Assembly: GCF_014651535.1 (NCBI RefSeq)
Contig: NZ_BMXB01000001.1
Span: 681,470 to 745,469 of the forward strand
Length of the DNA: 64,000 nt
Source of the DNA: Salinimicrobium marinum
Lineage (GTDB): Bacteria; Bacteroidota; Bacteroidia; Flavobacteriales; Flavobacteriaceae
Direction: 5' to 3'
Both the position numbers and the translations under genes were made by a program. The notes beneath the pieces are model-generated. The model ran no database searches, was not told the DNA's origin, and saw nothing but the letters and a program-made list of their open reading frames with translations. Shown here one piece after another: positions 35,076 to 44,871 of the stretch. The first letter of the stretch is position 1. Every line of letters starts with the position of its first letter.

Positions 35076-38000
35076 TTATTCTAAGATTACCTTCTTTGAA
35101 ACAGATCCTTCACTTGACTGAAGCCTTACGATATAAACGCCGCTGCTAAATCTTGCCACTGGAAGTGAGATTTCCTGTTGCAAAGGAACATTATAGAAAA
35201 CATGCACTTGTTGCCCCAAAAGATTACTTAAATTAATTCTTGAAATATCTAACAATTGTGGATTTCGAATCAGTATTTCACGGGTGTCATGAACATATAT
35301 TATTTCAAGTCCAGCCGGAAGAATATCTTCATCTTTTGAAATAGTTTCTTTGAAAACAAGTGCAAACCTATCGTTTACACTGCCAGGTACTGCAGTGCTT
35401 TGATATGCAGACTTTCTTAAATTGTGAAAAAGTTTGTTTTTGCTGTCTTTTAAATAAATTTCCTTGTCATCAGGAATGTTTGAGAGCCTTGAAATATTTA
35501 TGCTGAAGGTTCCGTCGTCTGCCACTTTAATTCCTAATGGAAGCTCACGGTCTTCATCAAAACCTGGTACTTCCTGGGTGAGGAATTTGGATTCCTCTAT
35601 GAGCCAGTACATGTCTTCTGAAAGATTTTCCGAAAGTATTTCCTCTTTGCCGGCATCAAACTTATCTGTGCTTTCTTCATCTGCTATTACCCGAAGCTTC
35701 CGGGTATGACCATTTGAAGACTCGAAATTTAACCATATTTTTGATCGGTTGTCTTCAATAACTTTTCCATCAGTAAAGACAATCTCAAAACGATCGTTAA
35801 AAGTTCCTGGCTCAATTGCCAGTTTAAATTCTTCATCACGTAAATTATGATACGTTGTGTCCTGATTGTCGCGTAGGTAAATTTCTGTTTCCTCTGGCAC
35901 ATTTAATAATTCTGCAATTTCAATAGTAAATTCCCCTTCCACTTCTGTTTTAATGCTCAATGGTAAAACCTGATCTCTGTCAAAATTTGAAACACCCTGG
36001 ATCACAAATTGATGTTCCCTAATTAACCAGAACATATCTTCTTTGTTATGATTCATAGATAAAGCATCAAATCCAAGATCAAAATCATTGGATGCATCTT
36101 TATCGACTCCTACAAGGATTTGACGATGATAGCCATTGGGAGATGAGAAATTAAGCCTGATTTTACTGCGTGTATCTTCTTTAACAGACGATTTTTCCCG
36201 TATTTCCGGCATCAGAAACATAGAGGCACCCGGGGATTCCGGTGCAAAGGCCCGCTGATTGTTTTTAAAAGTTAAAGTTCCTCCCTCTACAGAGGTGAAG
36301 TTGGATATATCGGAATCAAGAGTGGTATTAATAAAGAATCCCTGTCCTACAGAAATATATGCGCCGGGTCTCTTTGTTCCTTTGGCATTATTAGCATTTA
36401 TCCGTTTATCTGTAGAAGCAGCGGGAACTCCATCCAACCGGTTCCTGGTAGCATAGCCTCCAATATATTCTTCAAGATAGTGTGTTTTTCCGGAGAAGTG
36501 GTCCCAGAAATATATGGCGCCATTAAAAACATTTACACTGTTTCTACCTGCTCCGTCTTTTGTATTTTCTTTAATAAATTCTTCTATGTTAATCGCTGAA
36601 GGATATGGATTCCCAATTAAATACTGCTGTCCCTTACCAACCTGTAATTGGACATCCCCGTTATTAGGAAAGCCTTTAAAAGTATAATTTTGCTGAATTT
36701 TTCGGGCTGCAGCATCGGCTACAGAAATATTTTCGGGACCTTTCATTGTATAACCTTCTCCCGCAAGCAGCTCGTGTTCACTTCCCACATGTTCCCAGCT
36801 ACTGTAATCGTTTGCCTTTTTGTTTCTGAAGGCATTGATCCAGTAATTACTTATTTTTATGGGGCTCGTAAGAGGACCATCTGCATAAAATGGTCCGTTC
36901 CCAAAGTTTATTGTTTTCCAGGCACGGGCACCATCTGCAGCTCCATCATACATTATTTCAGCAACTTTAAATGTAGAGGCTGATGCGGAAGGAATTACTG
37001 GTGAAGACCAGTAATTATAATTAAAACTACTGGAAGTACCCTGTTGATCCTGTTCAATGTATCCGGTTTTTGAGATATCCAAGTTAGGGGATTGCTCAAT
37101 TTTGCTTCCTTCAGGTTGAATAAGTTGAGATTCGCCATTCAGGTCTATTATACCATCCAATTTAAGGTAACTGGTGATTGTAAGCGCATTGCCCTGTACG
37201 TTGTTCATTCCCATCATTTCCAATGTGCCTGCTTCAGAAATTAGCCCTAGCAGGGTGATGCTATTCATATTGGTAGGACTGCCTGGATTTTTCACATTCT
37301 GCGGTAGTTTTACAATGTTCCAGTTTATTTTTGTTCTTTGGTCTATTCCGGTGCTATTAGGAGCTTCCCAAACATTTCTTTGGGATATGGATCTTCCATT
37401 GATTTCTGCAGGTAGTTGCCAGGTTGAATTATCATACCAGTTCCCGTTATTAGTAGTATATAATATATATGGCAGGGGAGCTGTATTTTCCTGATTGTCT
37501 TCAATGTTCTTTAGCTCTCCGTCAATTCCGTTAAAGGATAAATCTGTTGTGGTTCCATCAGTTACTTCTGAAGAAAGGAGGCGGTAATAACCGACTAAGT
37601 CAGACCAGACGAGATTTCCCGGGATAGATACTGGGAGCACCTCTCCCACTATACCTGAGCTTCCTTCCTTTTCCACTCGTTGATTCATTATGAAATGAAG
37701 CTGATCTTCAGATAAGGCTTTCTTCCATATTCTCACTTCTTCCATCCAGCCGTGAAAATAATTTTCAGGAACATTTTGGGTGCTAGCATTATGCATGGCT
37801 CCTATCAAGGTGGGAGCAGCAATCTCACCAGGTGTTTCATTGAGAGATTGTGTTTTCACCTTTAATCCGTCAATATATATATTTACTTCACTTCCATTAT
37901 GAGTCGCGGCTATATGGTACCATCGGGAAAAAGTCAACCTTTGTGTGACGGAAATAGTGGTATTATTTATTCTTAAGGCAGGACGTCCGGTATTGAGAAT

Positions 38001-41000
38001 AAGATCATATCCTCCTTCAGAAAGGTTATTCGAATTTCGTTTGGAAATAATCGTATTGATACCTACGAGGGTGTGTGGTTTTACCCAGGCTTCTATGGTA
38101 AAGGAATTTTGGATATTCAGGTTATGGTTGTCTCCAAAGGAAATGTGATCATCCTCACCATCAAAATTTAATTTACTGCATTCAGCCGGAAAACCTACTG
38201 CTACAGGCTCAGAAACTACAGGTGGACAATCGATGATGGGTGTTACCGTCCAAGTTAATTCGTAATTTTTCCCAGCCTCACCGTAGAAAGTAGTGGCATT
38301 AGAAGTAAGATTTGTAAAGTTACCTGTACCACCATTAGAAGAAGTGAAAGACCATTCTCCGGAACCAATTTCAGGGTCAACCTGTACTGCCTCCAAAGCT
38401 ACTACTTTGGTGCCACATTCATTAGGTGGAGTTATAATTCCTGCATCGGCAATGACTTCAGCTGGTTGAGTGATGGTTACATTTCGAGTGAGTGCAGAGC
38501 AGCTTTCTCCGGTGCTTACCAAAAAGGTGAAATTACCGGCTACAAGACCAGATGCTGTAAAAGAATTTTCTTCTGAATTTTCTTCTGAAAAAATGACACT
38601 TCCTTCACTATTCAGAAGCTGATAATTATAAAGAGGTGTATTTCCGGCTAAATTACCTCCTGAAAGCACTATAGTTGCTGTACCGTCTGCATTGCCAAAA
38701 CAAGTTGTTTCTGTATACTCGACTGAAGTGATTTCAAGGGCAGTTGGTTCTTCAATTATGATGTTATCTGAAGTTACAGAGCAGCCGTTCGCGTCGCTTA
38801 CTATAACAAACAAGTTCTCTGTCTCTTCTGTTTCTGATAAACCCGTAGCTGTTTCTTTGGTTTGTCCATTGCTCCAACTGTATGTGAAAGGAGGAGTTCC
38901 GCCACTCACGATCACTTTTGCCGAACCATCCGACCCGGAGAAGCATAACGGAGAATTAACTTCAATCCTGTCAATGACTGGAGTGGGATTAATCTGGATG
39001 CTAACCGAATCCAGGACTGGCTCACATGGCTCATCTGGGGCATTAGAAGTTAAGGTGAGAGTTAGCCTTCCTGTAATTATTTCATCGGCAGTGGGAGTAT
39101 AAATTGCGTTTAATGTACCTGAATTCGGATTAAAATTACCATTTCCTCCAGACCAGAAACCTGATGAGACAGATCCTGAAATTTCCCCATTAAGTTGAAT
39201 TTCTGCTTCTTCAGCACATATTATAAGATCTTCCCCTGCATCTACTATTGTTTCAGGGATAATAAAGACTTCTGTAGTTCCTACTGTTGGATCACAACCG
39301 TAGGCATCGGTCACTGAAAGTGTATATGTACCTGCATCTTCTGCAGAAATATTTTCCAAAACGGGATTTTCCTCTGTAGAAACTACTTCTCCATCTGAAT
39401 TTGTCCAGGTAAATTCAATAGGTTCACGACCTCCCTCTATGTTTGAATATAATTCTAAAGTATCTCCTGAACATATAGTAGAATTATTTGATGGATCTAT
39501 ACTGAAAATAATAGGTTCAAGTGTTCCAAAAGAAATATCATCCAAACCAAAATCGTTTCCTCCAAGAGTCACGTTAATATTCACAATTTCTAATGTAACA
39601 CTTGTATTTTCTTCAGAATTCCAGAAAGGATTACTGTAAAACTGGATCCAATTTTCCCGACTCACCTGATTATTACTCGTAGGTTTATCAGCATTATCGA
39701 GATATGCTACTGTTCCTGTTAATTCCCCATTTACTCTGAACTGTAGCTGAGCAGGTGAAGCAGGGTTTACATTCATTCCCCATGCACTAAAGTAATAATT
39801 AGTGTTAGGCTGAATGTCATCAATAGTCTGTTTCCAAATAACCTGATTTTGCCTTGGGGAACCATTAACAATTAGAAAATTGCCATTTCCTGTAGTGTGG
39901 TCTCTTCCGTAGAAGTTGCTGTGGTAATCATGGGCATCATCATCTACTGCATAATCACCTTCTGGATAAAGGTCTCCGGTTCCTGTTTTGTTTCGATAAT
40001 CTGTTTGAAAATCCCTTGCACCTGCTTCGAAATCTCCATTGGCTACCAATTCCTCAGAAATGTTTATAGAGCCTGTCCCTGTACAGCCATATTCATCTGT
40101 AACTGTTAATATATAGGTTTGTGCAACTTCTACATTCAGTGTTCTGCCTCTTCCAAACTCTTTTCCGGCAGATTCCCAGTAATAGGAGGCAAATTCATTA
40201 TCTGAAGTTAATTCTATATATCTCGAATCACCGCAGTAATTTGCACTTATTGTTACCTCTGGAGGTTTACGTACAATAACTTTTACTGAAGCTCTACCGG
40301 GACATTGTGTAACCGGATCCATATACGTAGCAGTATATACCGTAGTTTCTACAGGAGTGACATCTTTAGGGTTTGGTTCCGTTGAGGTGAAATCCCCGAT
40401 ATCTGAAGTCCATTCAACTTCCGGAGAACCCGATCCCTCTCCGGTAATTCTTATATTATCAACAGCCCAATAGCGATCGTTGTAAGCGTTATCATAATTA
40501 AAACGGATTCGTACATCTTCTTGTCCTACGGGAAGATTGTAAATCGTTTCCTTCTCAAAACGGTCTTCTTCCCCCTGAGTTGAAGTATAAGTTTCTAAAT
40601 TTAGCCAATCACCATTATTAATAGAATATTGTAGCCTTCCTATATCTTCCTGGTTGTTTCGATAACCTCCCCCGTCTTTATAGTGATGCCAAAAAGATAA
40701 TTCTAATGATGTATATCCTTTTGTACTAAAAGATGGACTTATCAAACTAACATTGCTGTAATCTCTATTGTTTTCATAACTGCTTATAAGGAAAAATTGT
40801 GAATTATCATTTGAATGAAAATTAACTTCTCTGTCCTCACAAATAAGTCTCCAGCGCCAGTTCTCAAATCTATAGTAGCAGTAAGTTCCACCATAGGCTC
40901 TTGTTCCACTATTCGTCAAAGACCAGTTAGTGTTGTTTGATGAAGATTGTGTGGTCCAATTCTGTATTCCGTTGTTGAAATCTGATGTAAGAAGTACCGG

Positions 41001-44000
41001 AGGTAAATTCTCTACAAAAGAGGTGGAAGAGAATAAATCCACACTCTCCCCGGGACATACCTCAATCTCATTTTTAACCGGTTGTTCTCCTCTTTTTGAT
41101 ACCAGTACTTCGGTTTCCGGTGCCGGAATTACAGTCACAGTCAAATTGTAAGTATCAGGATTTGTACAGTTATTACTGCTAAGGCTGTAAATATATGTAA
41201 CTGTTAAAGGTTGATTAGTGGTGTTTTCAAGAGTTTCATTAATAGAACCTGTGCCACCGGCTGCTGAGTTACGAATGCCTTCAACGGCTGCCCTGGTCCA
41301 TTTAAATACTGTTCCTGAAGTTTTGCTTAAAGGTGTATATTCAAAAGGTGTTTCACTACATACAGCTGGAGGTGAAAGGGTGCTGGTAAGGGTGGGAGTA
41401 GGTGTGACGGTGGTCGAAATTTCCTGAATGTTAGGACAACCGTCTTGGCTTACCAGTGTTATTTCGTAAGTGACTTTAATGGGGTTGTTCGTGTCATTCA
41501 CCAGGACTTCACCAATATTTCCCTCTCCTCTGTTCGCCGGGGTGGAAATCCCGTCTATTGCCTGGCGATCCCAGGAGTAAGTTGTCCCGGGTATATTACT
41601 GGAAAATTCATATACAAAAGGGGTTTCAGAACAGAATCCGGAGGCTTGTAATGGACTGGTAAGTTCTGGGGTGGGATTTTCTGTCACTACAACAGGTTTA
41701 ATGATCGAGCAGCTACTGCTGGTAGTAGCCTTTATGAAATAGGTTCCAGGACCGACATCATTTGGATTGGCCACCGGCCTTGTTGCTCCTTCATTTGTCC
41801 AGTATGACAGACTCAATCCTGAAGATGAACCCTGGGTGATTTCTTCAGAAGTTAGGTCTACAACCGCAGGGGAACATACGGTTTCGGGATCCGTTATGTG
41901 CAGTACAGGTGTGGGATTAACTGTTACAGTTACAGTAATGGGAGTTCCTTCGCAATCCTTGGCAGAGGGAACCACCCTGTATTTTACTGTTGCAGGACTA
42001 TTTGTATTGTTCGTTAAGGTTTGTGCTATTTCGCTCCCGTTGCCATCTGCAGCTCCCTCTATACTTCCGGCAGGAGAAATTTCTGAAACAGTCCAGTTAA
42101 AAACAGATCCCTCAATACCACCTGATAAAGAGAGGCTGGTAGTTTCTCCTGAACAAAGTTGCTGATTCGAGGGTGAAATGCTAACGTTTGGCGTAGGATT
42201 CACCGTCACATCATAAGTTACTGGATCACCGGTACAACCATTTGCCTTTGGGATGATTGTGATAGTGGCAGCGACAGGTACGGTGGAATTATTTACAGGA
42301 ATAAAAGAGGGGATTTCTGGGACGCTCATTTTATTAGATAAACCAATGGAGCCCCCCCCTAGTATATCGTACTTTACTCCTGTAGGAGAACCAGAGAGGG
42401 TGATACTTGTCGTGGTGACTCCGTTACAGTAAACTATATCCGCCGGAGCGTTTACTGTAGGATTGGGTTTTACTTCTATTTTAAAAGTTTCTGGAATTCC
42501 TATACATCCGTTAGCCGAGGGGGTGATGGTAATGTTTCCAAAGATACTTTCAGTGCTATTGTTCACAGCAGTAAATGAAGGTAGTTTATTTGTTCCACTT
42601 CCTAAAAGACCTATAGCAGGGTTGTCATTGGTCCAGCTTATATCACTTCCATTAACTGAGGCTCCTGAAAAAATAATTTCGGGAACTACTTCTCCGTGAC
42701 AAACTACCATATCTGCCGGTTTTGTAATAGTAGGAGTAGGGTTGACTATAATGGAGAATTGTCCCGGTTGACCTTGACAATCATTTCCAAAGGGAATAAC
42801 AGTGAACAAGGCTGTAACAGGTTCATTGGAAATATTTTTAGCTGAAAAAGCAGGAATGTTCCCTATGCCACTTGAAGGTATTCCTATATCTATAGTGTTT
42901 CCGGTGGAGCTTTCATAGGACCAGGAATAGGATTTGTTTTCCAAAGTGTTCCCTGTGAATACTATAGCGGGAATTTCTTCTGTGTTACAAAAGGCTGAAC
43001 CATCAATTTCAGGTATTTCAACAGTAGGTTCAGGAATAACTATTTTTTGCGCCTCGGCCGTAATGGAGTTCTCATTCCCGTCATTAAAAGTCCAAGTGAC
43101 AAAATATTCTCCGGGAGAAGAAAATGTTGTAGCGTCTGATGTAGTACCAGTCACCTCCCCTGCACAATTATCATTTGCTATAGGTACTGGAATTTCCTTG
43201 CCACAACTCCAGTTATCAAGTTCTTCTATTGTGGGTAGAATGGGAGCCACTTTATCTTCCACTGTAACTATAGCTGTTTTGCTGTCAGACTTTCCGTTTT
43301 TATCTTCAACTGTGAGGGTTACGGTATTGATTCCTACATCATTACAGTCGAAGCTTGTGATATTTGTATCGAAAGTTAGTCCCCCACATGAATCGGAAGA
43401 TCCGCTATTGACTGCATCTTCGGCGATAGTGGCATTTCCTGAGGCATCCAGTTGGACGGTGATGTTCTTGGTGACAATAGTTGGTGCCACATTATCCTCC
43501 ACTGTAACAATAGCTGTTTTATTGTCTGACTTTCCGTTTTTATCTGTAACTGTAAGGGTTACGGTATTGGTCCCTACATCATCACAGTCGAAGCTTGTGA
43601 TATTTGTATCGAAAGTTAGTCCTCCACATGAATCGGAAGATCCGCTATTGACTGCATCTTCGGCGATAGTGGCATTTCCTGAGGCATCCAGTTGCACGGT
43701 GATGTTCTTGGTGACAACAGTTGGTGTCACATTATCCTCCACTGTAACAATAGCTGTTTTATTGTCTGACTTTCCGTTTTTATCTGTAACTGTAAGGGTT
43801 ACAGTATTGGTCCCTACATCATCACAGTCGAAGCTTGTGATATTTGTATCGAAAGTTAGTCCTCCACATGAATCGGAAGATCCGTTATTGACTGCATCTT
43901 CGGCGATAGTGGCGTTTCCGGAGGCATCCAGTTGCACGGTGATATTCTTGGTGACAACAGTTGGTGCCATATTATCCTCCACTGTAACGGTAGCAGTTTT

Positions 44001-44645
44001 GCTTGCTATTTTTCCATTTTCGTCAGTAACTGTTAGAGTTACAGTATTTAAACCTATATCATTACAGTCAAACCTGGTAATATCTAAAGAAGTTGATTTA
44101 ATTCCGCAGGCGTCATTCGAACCATTGTCTATTTGTTCTTTTGAAATTGAAGCGTTTCCATATTCGTCTAGTTGAACGCTGAGGTCCCGAGTGATAACTT
44201 CAGGATCAATATTGTCTTCAACTGTTACTATCGCATCTTTATAAGCTGAATTTCCTTTAGCATCAGAGATTGTTAACCTAACCAATTGCTGTCCCACATC
44301 TGAACAGCCAAAAGTGGACTGACTTAAATTTCTGTCGGTAATCCCGCAATTATCTGAAGAACCGTTGTCAACATCATCTGCGTCTATTGTTGCTGTTCCG
44401 GCGGAATTAAGACTAATGATAATATTTTTTACAAGTACTGTAGGATCTTGAGTATCATTTTCACAGTCATCATACCCCAAAGCAAAAACACCAAAAGGAG
44501 ACTCATTCCAGGATAGTTGTTGTTGGTCAATGGTAGTAGGGAAAAGCACCGCACCTTTAGCTGGTGCTTTCCAATACGAGGCCAGTGCTGAAGTCAGCAC
44601 CAATAAAAAACTAACAAGTAGAATAGAGGTAGTTTTTTTCCTCAT
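35076..44645 (-). CDS. Giant multidomain T9SS-secreted surface protein, 3189 residues
   Basis: Paralogue of the adjacent 2414-residue protein. Signal peptide (ILLVSFLLVLTSALAS). Five 80-residue repeats (about 66-463), the last three almost identical, then an HYR-like unit (to about 535). Seven PKD-like units follow, each closing on NPTP or TPTP (about 540-1170). A MAM/jelly-roll-like domain lies at about 1219-1404 (FDNGIQNW-like start reads FNNGIQNW; YWAVDNIRITGEG end). Another galactose-binding-like domain is at about 1532-1715 (VANGDFEAGA to GLDDISFG). Next are SprB/PKD-like units (YSWSNGQTKETATGLS), LamG at about 2154-2319 (LNFDGEDDHISFGDN), and the shared beta-rich region. Two tandem copies of the shared C-terminal module sit at about 2819-2956 and 2963-3098; the sister protein has one. 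A T9SS type A sorting domain ends the protein (ISRINLSNLLGQQVHVF, FSSGVYIVRLQSSEG). Predicted large surface or matrix adhesin with several carbohydrate-binding-type domains. Confidence 0.9.
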   Translation of the reverse strand: MRKKTTSILLVSFLLVLTSALASYWKAPAKGAVLFPTTIDQQQLSWNESPFGVFALGYDDCENDTQDPTVLVKNIIISLNSAGTATIDADDVDNGSSDNCGITDRNLSQSTFGCSDVGQQLVRLTISDAKGNSAYKDAIVTVEDNIDPEVITRDLSVQLDEYGNASISKEQIDNGSNDACGIKSTSLDITRFDCNDIGLNTVTLTVTDENGKIASKTATVTVEDNMAPTVVTKNITVQLDASGNATIAEDAVNNGSSDSCGGLTFDTNITSFDCDDVGTNTVTLTVTDKNGKSDNKTAIVTVEDNVTPTVVTKNITVQLDASGNATIAEDAVNSGSSDSCGGLTFDTNITSFDCDDVGTNTVTLTVTDKNGKSDNKTAIVTVEDNVAPTIVTKNITVQLDASGNATIAEDAVNSGSSDSCGGLTFDTNITSFDCNDVGINTVTLTVEDKNGKSDSKTAIVTVEDKVAPILPTIEELDNWSCGKEIPVPIANDNCAGEVTGTTSDATTFSSPGEYFVTWTFNDGNENSITAEAQKIVIPEPTVEIPEIDGSAFCNTEEIPAIVFTGNTLENKSYSWSYESSTGNTIDIGIPSSGIGNIPAFSAKNISNEPVTALFTVIPFGNDCQGQPGQFSIIVNPTPTITKPADMVVCHGEVVPEIIFSGASVNGSDISWTNDNPAIGLLGSGTNKLPSFTAVNNSTESIFGNITITPSANGCIGIPETFKIEVKPNPTVNAPADIVYCNGVTTTSITLSGSPTGVKYDILGGGSIGLSNKMSVPEIPSFIPVNNSTVPVAATITIIPKANGCTGDPVTYDVTVNPTPNVSISPSNQQLCSGETTSLSLSGGIEGSVFNWTVSEISPAGSIEGAADGNGSEIAQTLTNNTNSPATVKYRVVPSAKDCEGTPITVTVTVNPTPVLHITDPETVCSPAVVDLTSEEITQGSSSGLSLSYWTNEGATRPVANPNDVGPGTYFIKATTSSSCSIIKPVVVTENPTPELTSPLQASGFCSETPFVYEFSSNIPGTTYSWDRQAIDGISTPANRGEGNIGEVLVNDTNNPIKVTYEITLVSQDGCPNIQEISTTVTPTPTLTSTLSPPAVCSETPFEYTPLSKTSGTVFKWTRAAVEGIRNSAAGGTGSINETLENTTNQPLTVTYIYSLSSNNCTNPDTYNLTVTVIPAPETEVLVSKRGEQPVKNEIEVCPGESVDLFSSTSFVENLPPVLLTSDFNNGIQNWTTQSSSNNTNWSLTNSGTRAYGGTYCYYRFENWRWRLICEDREVNFHSNDNSQFFLISSYENNRDYSNVSLISPSFSTKGYTSLELSFWHHYKDGGGYRNNQEDIGRLQYSINNGDWLNLETYTSTQGEEDRFEKETIYNLPVGQEDVRIRFNYDNAYNDRYWAVDNIRITGEGSGSPEVEWTSDIGDFTSTEPNPKDVTPVETTVYTATYMDPVTQCPGRASVKVIVRKPPEVTISANYCGDSRYIELTSDNEFASYYWESAGKEFGRGRTLNVEVAQTYILTVTDEYGCTGTGSINISEELVANGDFEAGARDFQTDYRNKTGTGDLYPEGDYAVDDDAHDYHSNFYGRDHTTGNGNFLIVNGSPRQNQVIWKQTIDDIQPNTNYYFSAWGMNVNPASPAQLQFRVNGELTGTVAYLDNADKPTSNNQVSRENWIQFYSNPFWNSEENTSVTLEIVNINVTLGGNDFGLDDISFGTLEPIIFSIDPSNNSTICSGDTLELYSNIEGGREPIEFTWTNSDGEVVSTEENPVLENISAEDAGTYTLSVTDAYGCDPTVGTTEVFIIPETIVDAGEDLIICAEEAEIQLNGEISGSVSSGFWSGGNGNFNPNSGTLNAIYTPTADEIITGRLTLTLTSNAPDEPCEPVLDSVSIQINPTPVIDRIEVNSPLCFSGSDGSAKVIVSGGTPPFTYSWSNGQTKETATGLSETEETENLFVIVSDANGCSVTSDNIIIEEPTALEITSVEYTETTCFGNADGTATIVLSGGNLAGNTPLYNYQLLNSEGSVIFSEENSEENSFTASGLVAGNFTFLVSTGESCSALTRNVTITQPAEVIADAGIITPPNECGTKVVALEAVQVDPEIGSGEWSFTSSNGGTGNFTNLTSNATTFYGEAGKNYELTWTVTPIIDCPPVVSEPVAVGFPAECSKLNFDGEDDHISFGDNHNLNIQNSFTIEAWVKPHTLVGINTIISKRNSNNLSEGGYDLILNTGRPALRINNTTISVTQRLTFSRWYHIAATHNGSEVNIYIDGLKVKTQSLNETPGEIAAPTLIGAMHNASTQNVPENYFHGWMEEVRIWKKALSEDQLHFIMNQRVEKEGSSGIVGEVLPVSIPGNLVWSDLVGYYRLLSSEVTDGTTTDLSFNGIDGELKNIEDNQENTAPLPYILYTTNNGNWYDNSTWQLPAEINGRSISQRNVWEAPNSTGIDQRTKINWNIVKLPQNVKNPGSPTNMNSITLLGLISEAGTLEMMGMNNVQGNALTITSYLKLDGIIDLNGESQLIQPEGSKIEQSPNLDISKTGYIEQDQQGTSSSFNYNYWSSPVIPSASASTFKVAEIMYDGAADGARAWKTINFGNGPFYADGPLTSPIKISNYWINAFRNKKANDYSSWEHVGSEHELLAGEGYTMKGPENISVADAAARKIQQNYTFKGFPNNGDVQLQVGKGQQYLIGNPYPSAINIEEFIKENTKDGAGRNSVNVFNGAIYFWDHFSGKTHYLEEYIGGYATRNRLDGVPAASTDKRINANNAKGTKRPGAYISVGQGFFINTTLDSDISNFTSVEGGTLTFKNNQRAFAPESPGASMFLMPEIREKSSVKEDTRSKIRLNFSSPNGYHRQILVGVDKDASNDFDLGFDALSMNHNKEDMFWLIREHQFVIQGVSNFDRDQVLPLSIKTEVEGEFTIEIAELLNVPEETEIYLRDNQDTTYHNLRDEEFKLAIEPGTFNDRFEIVFTDGKVIEDNRSKIWLNFESSNGHTRKLRVIADEESTDKFDAGKEEILSENLSEDMYWLIEESKFLTQEVPGFDEDRELPLGIKVADDGTFSINISRLSNIPDDKEIYLKDSKNKLFHNLRKSAYQSTAVPGSVNDRFALVFKETISKDEDILPAGLEIIYVHDTREILIRNPQLLDISRINLSNLLGQQVHVFYNVPLQQEISLPVARFSSGVYIVRLQSSEGSVSKKVILE
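43258..43977 (-). repeat. Three near-identical tandem 240-bp units
   Basis: Units 43258-43497, 43498-43737 and 43738-43977. By eye the second and third differ at about 7 of 240 positions and the first and second at about 14. A fourth unit (43978-44219) has the same length but is clearly diverged. Such identity implies recent duplication or ongoing gene conversion. Confidence 0.9.
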
Positions 44646-44871
44646 AAAAAATTGTTAACAATATAACCGGGTAAAAGTAGGAAAAAAAATTATATGCTCC
44701 TCATTTTAAGCATGTTTAGTAGGTGAAAAGCAAAAAACACCGATAAAATGGAGGTTTAAAGCGGAAAGAGAAATATGTAATTAGCTTTTCTGTAAGTAGT
44801 AGCCTACAGTAATGAGTCCGGAATAATAGCTGAAAACGATGAAAAATTCGATAAAAGGTCATTTTCTGCTC

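Noticed and set aside
42934-44175. 413-codon plus-strand frame opposite the repeats of the 3189-residue gene
   Set aside because: It is the antisense shadow of the 240-bp tandem repeats; it repeats in the same register and has no promoter, signal or plausible domain.
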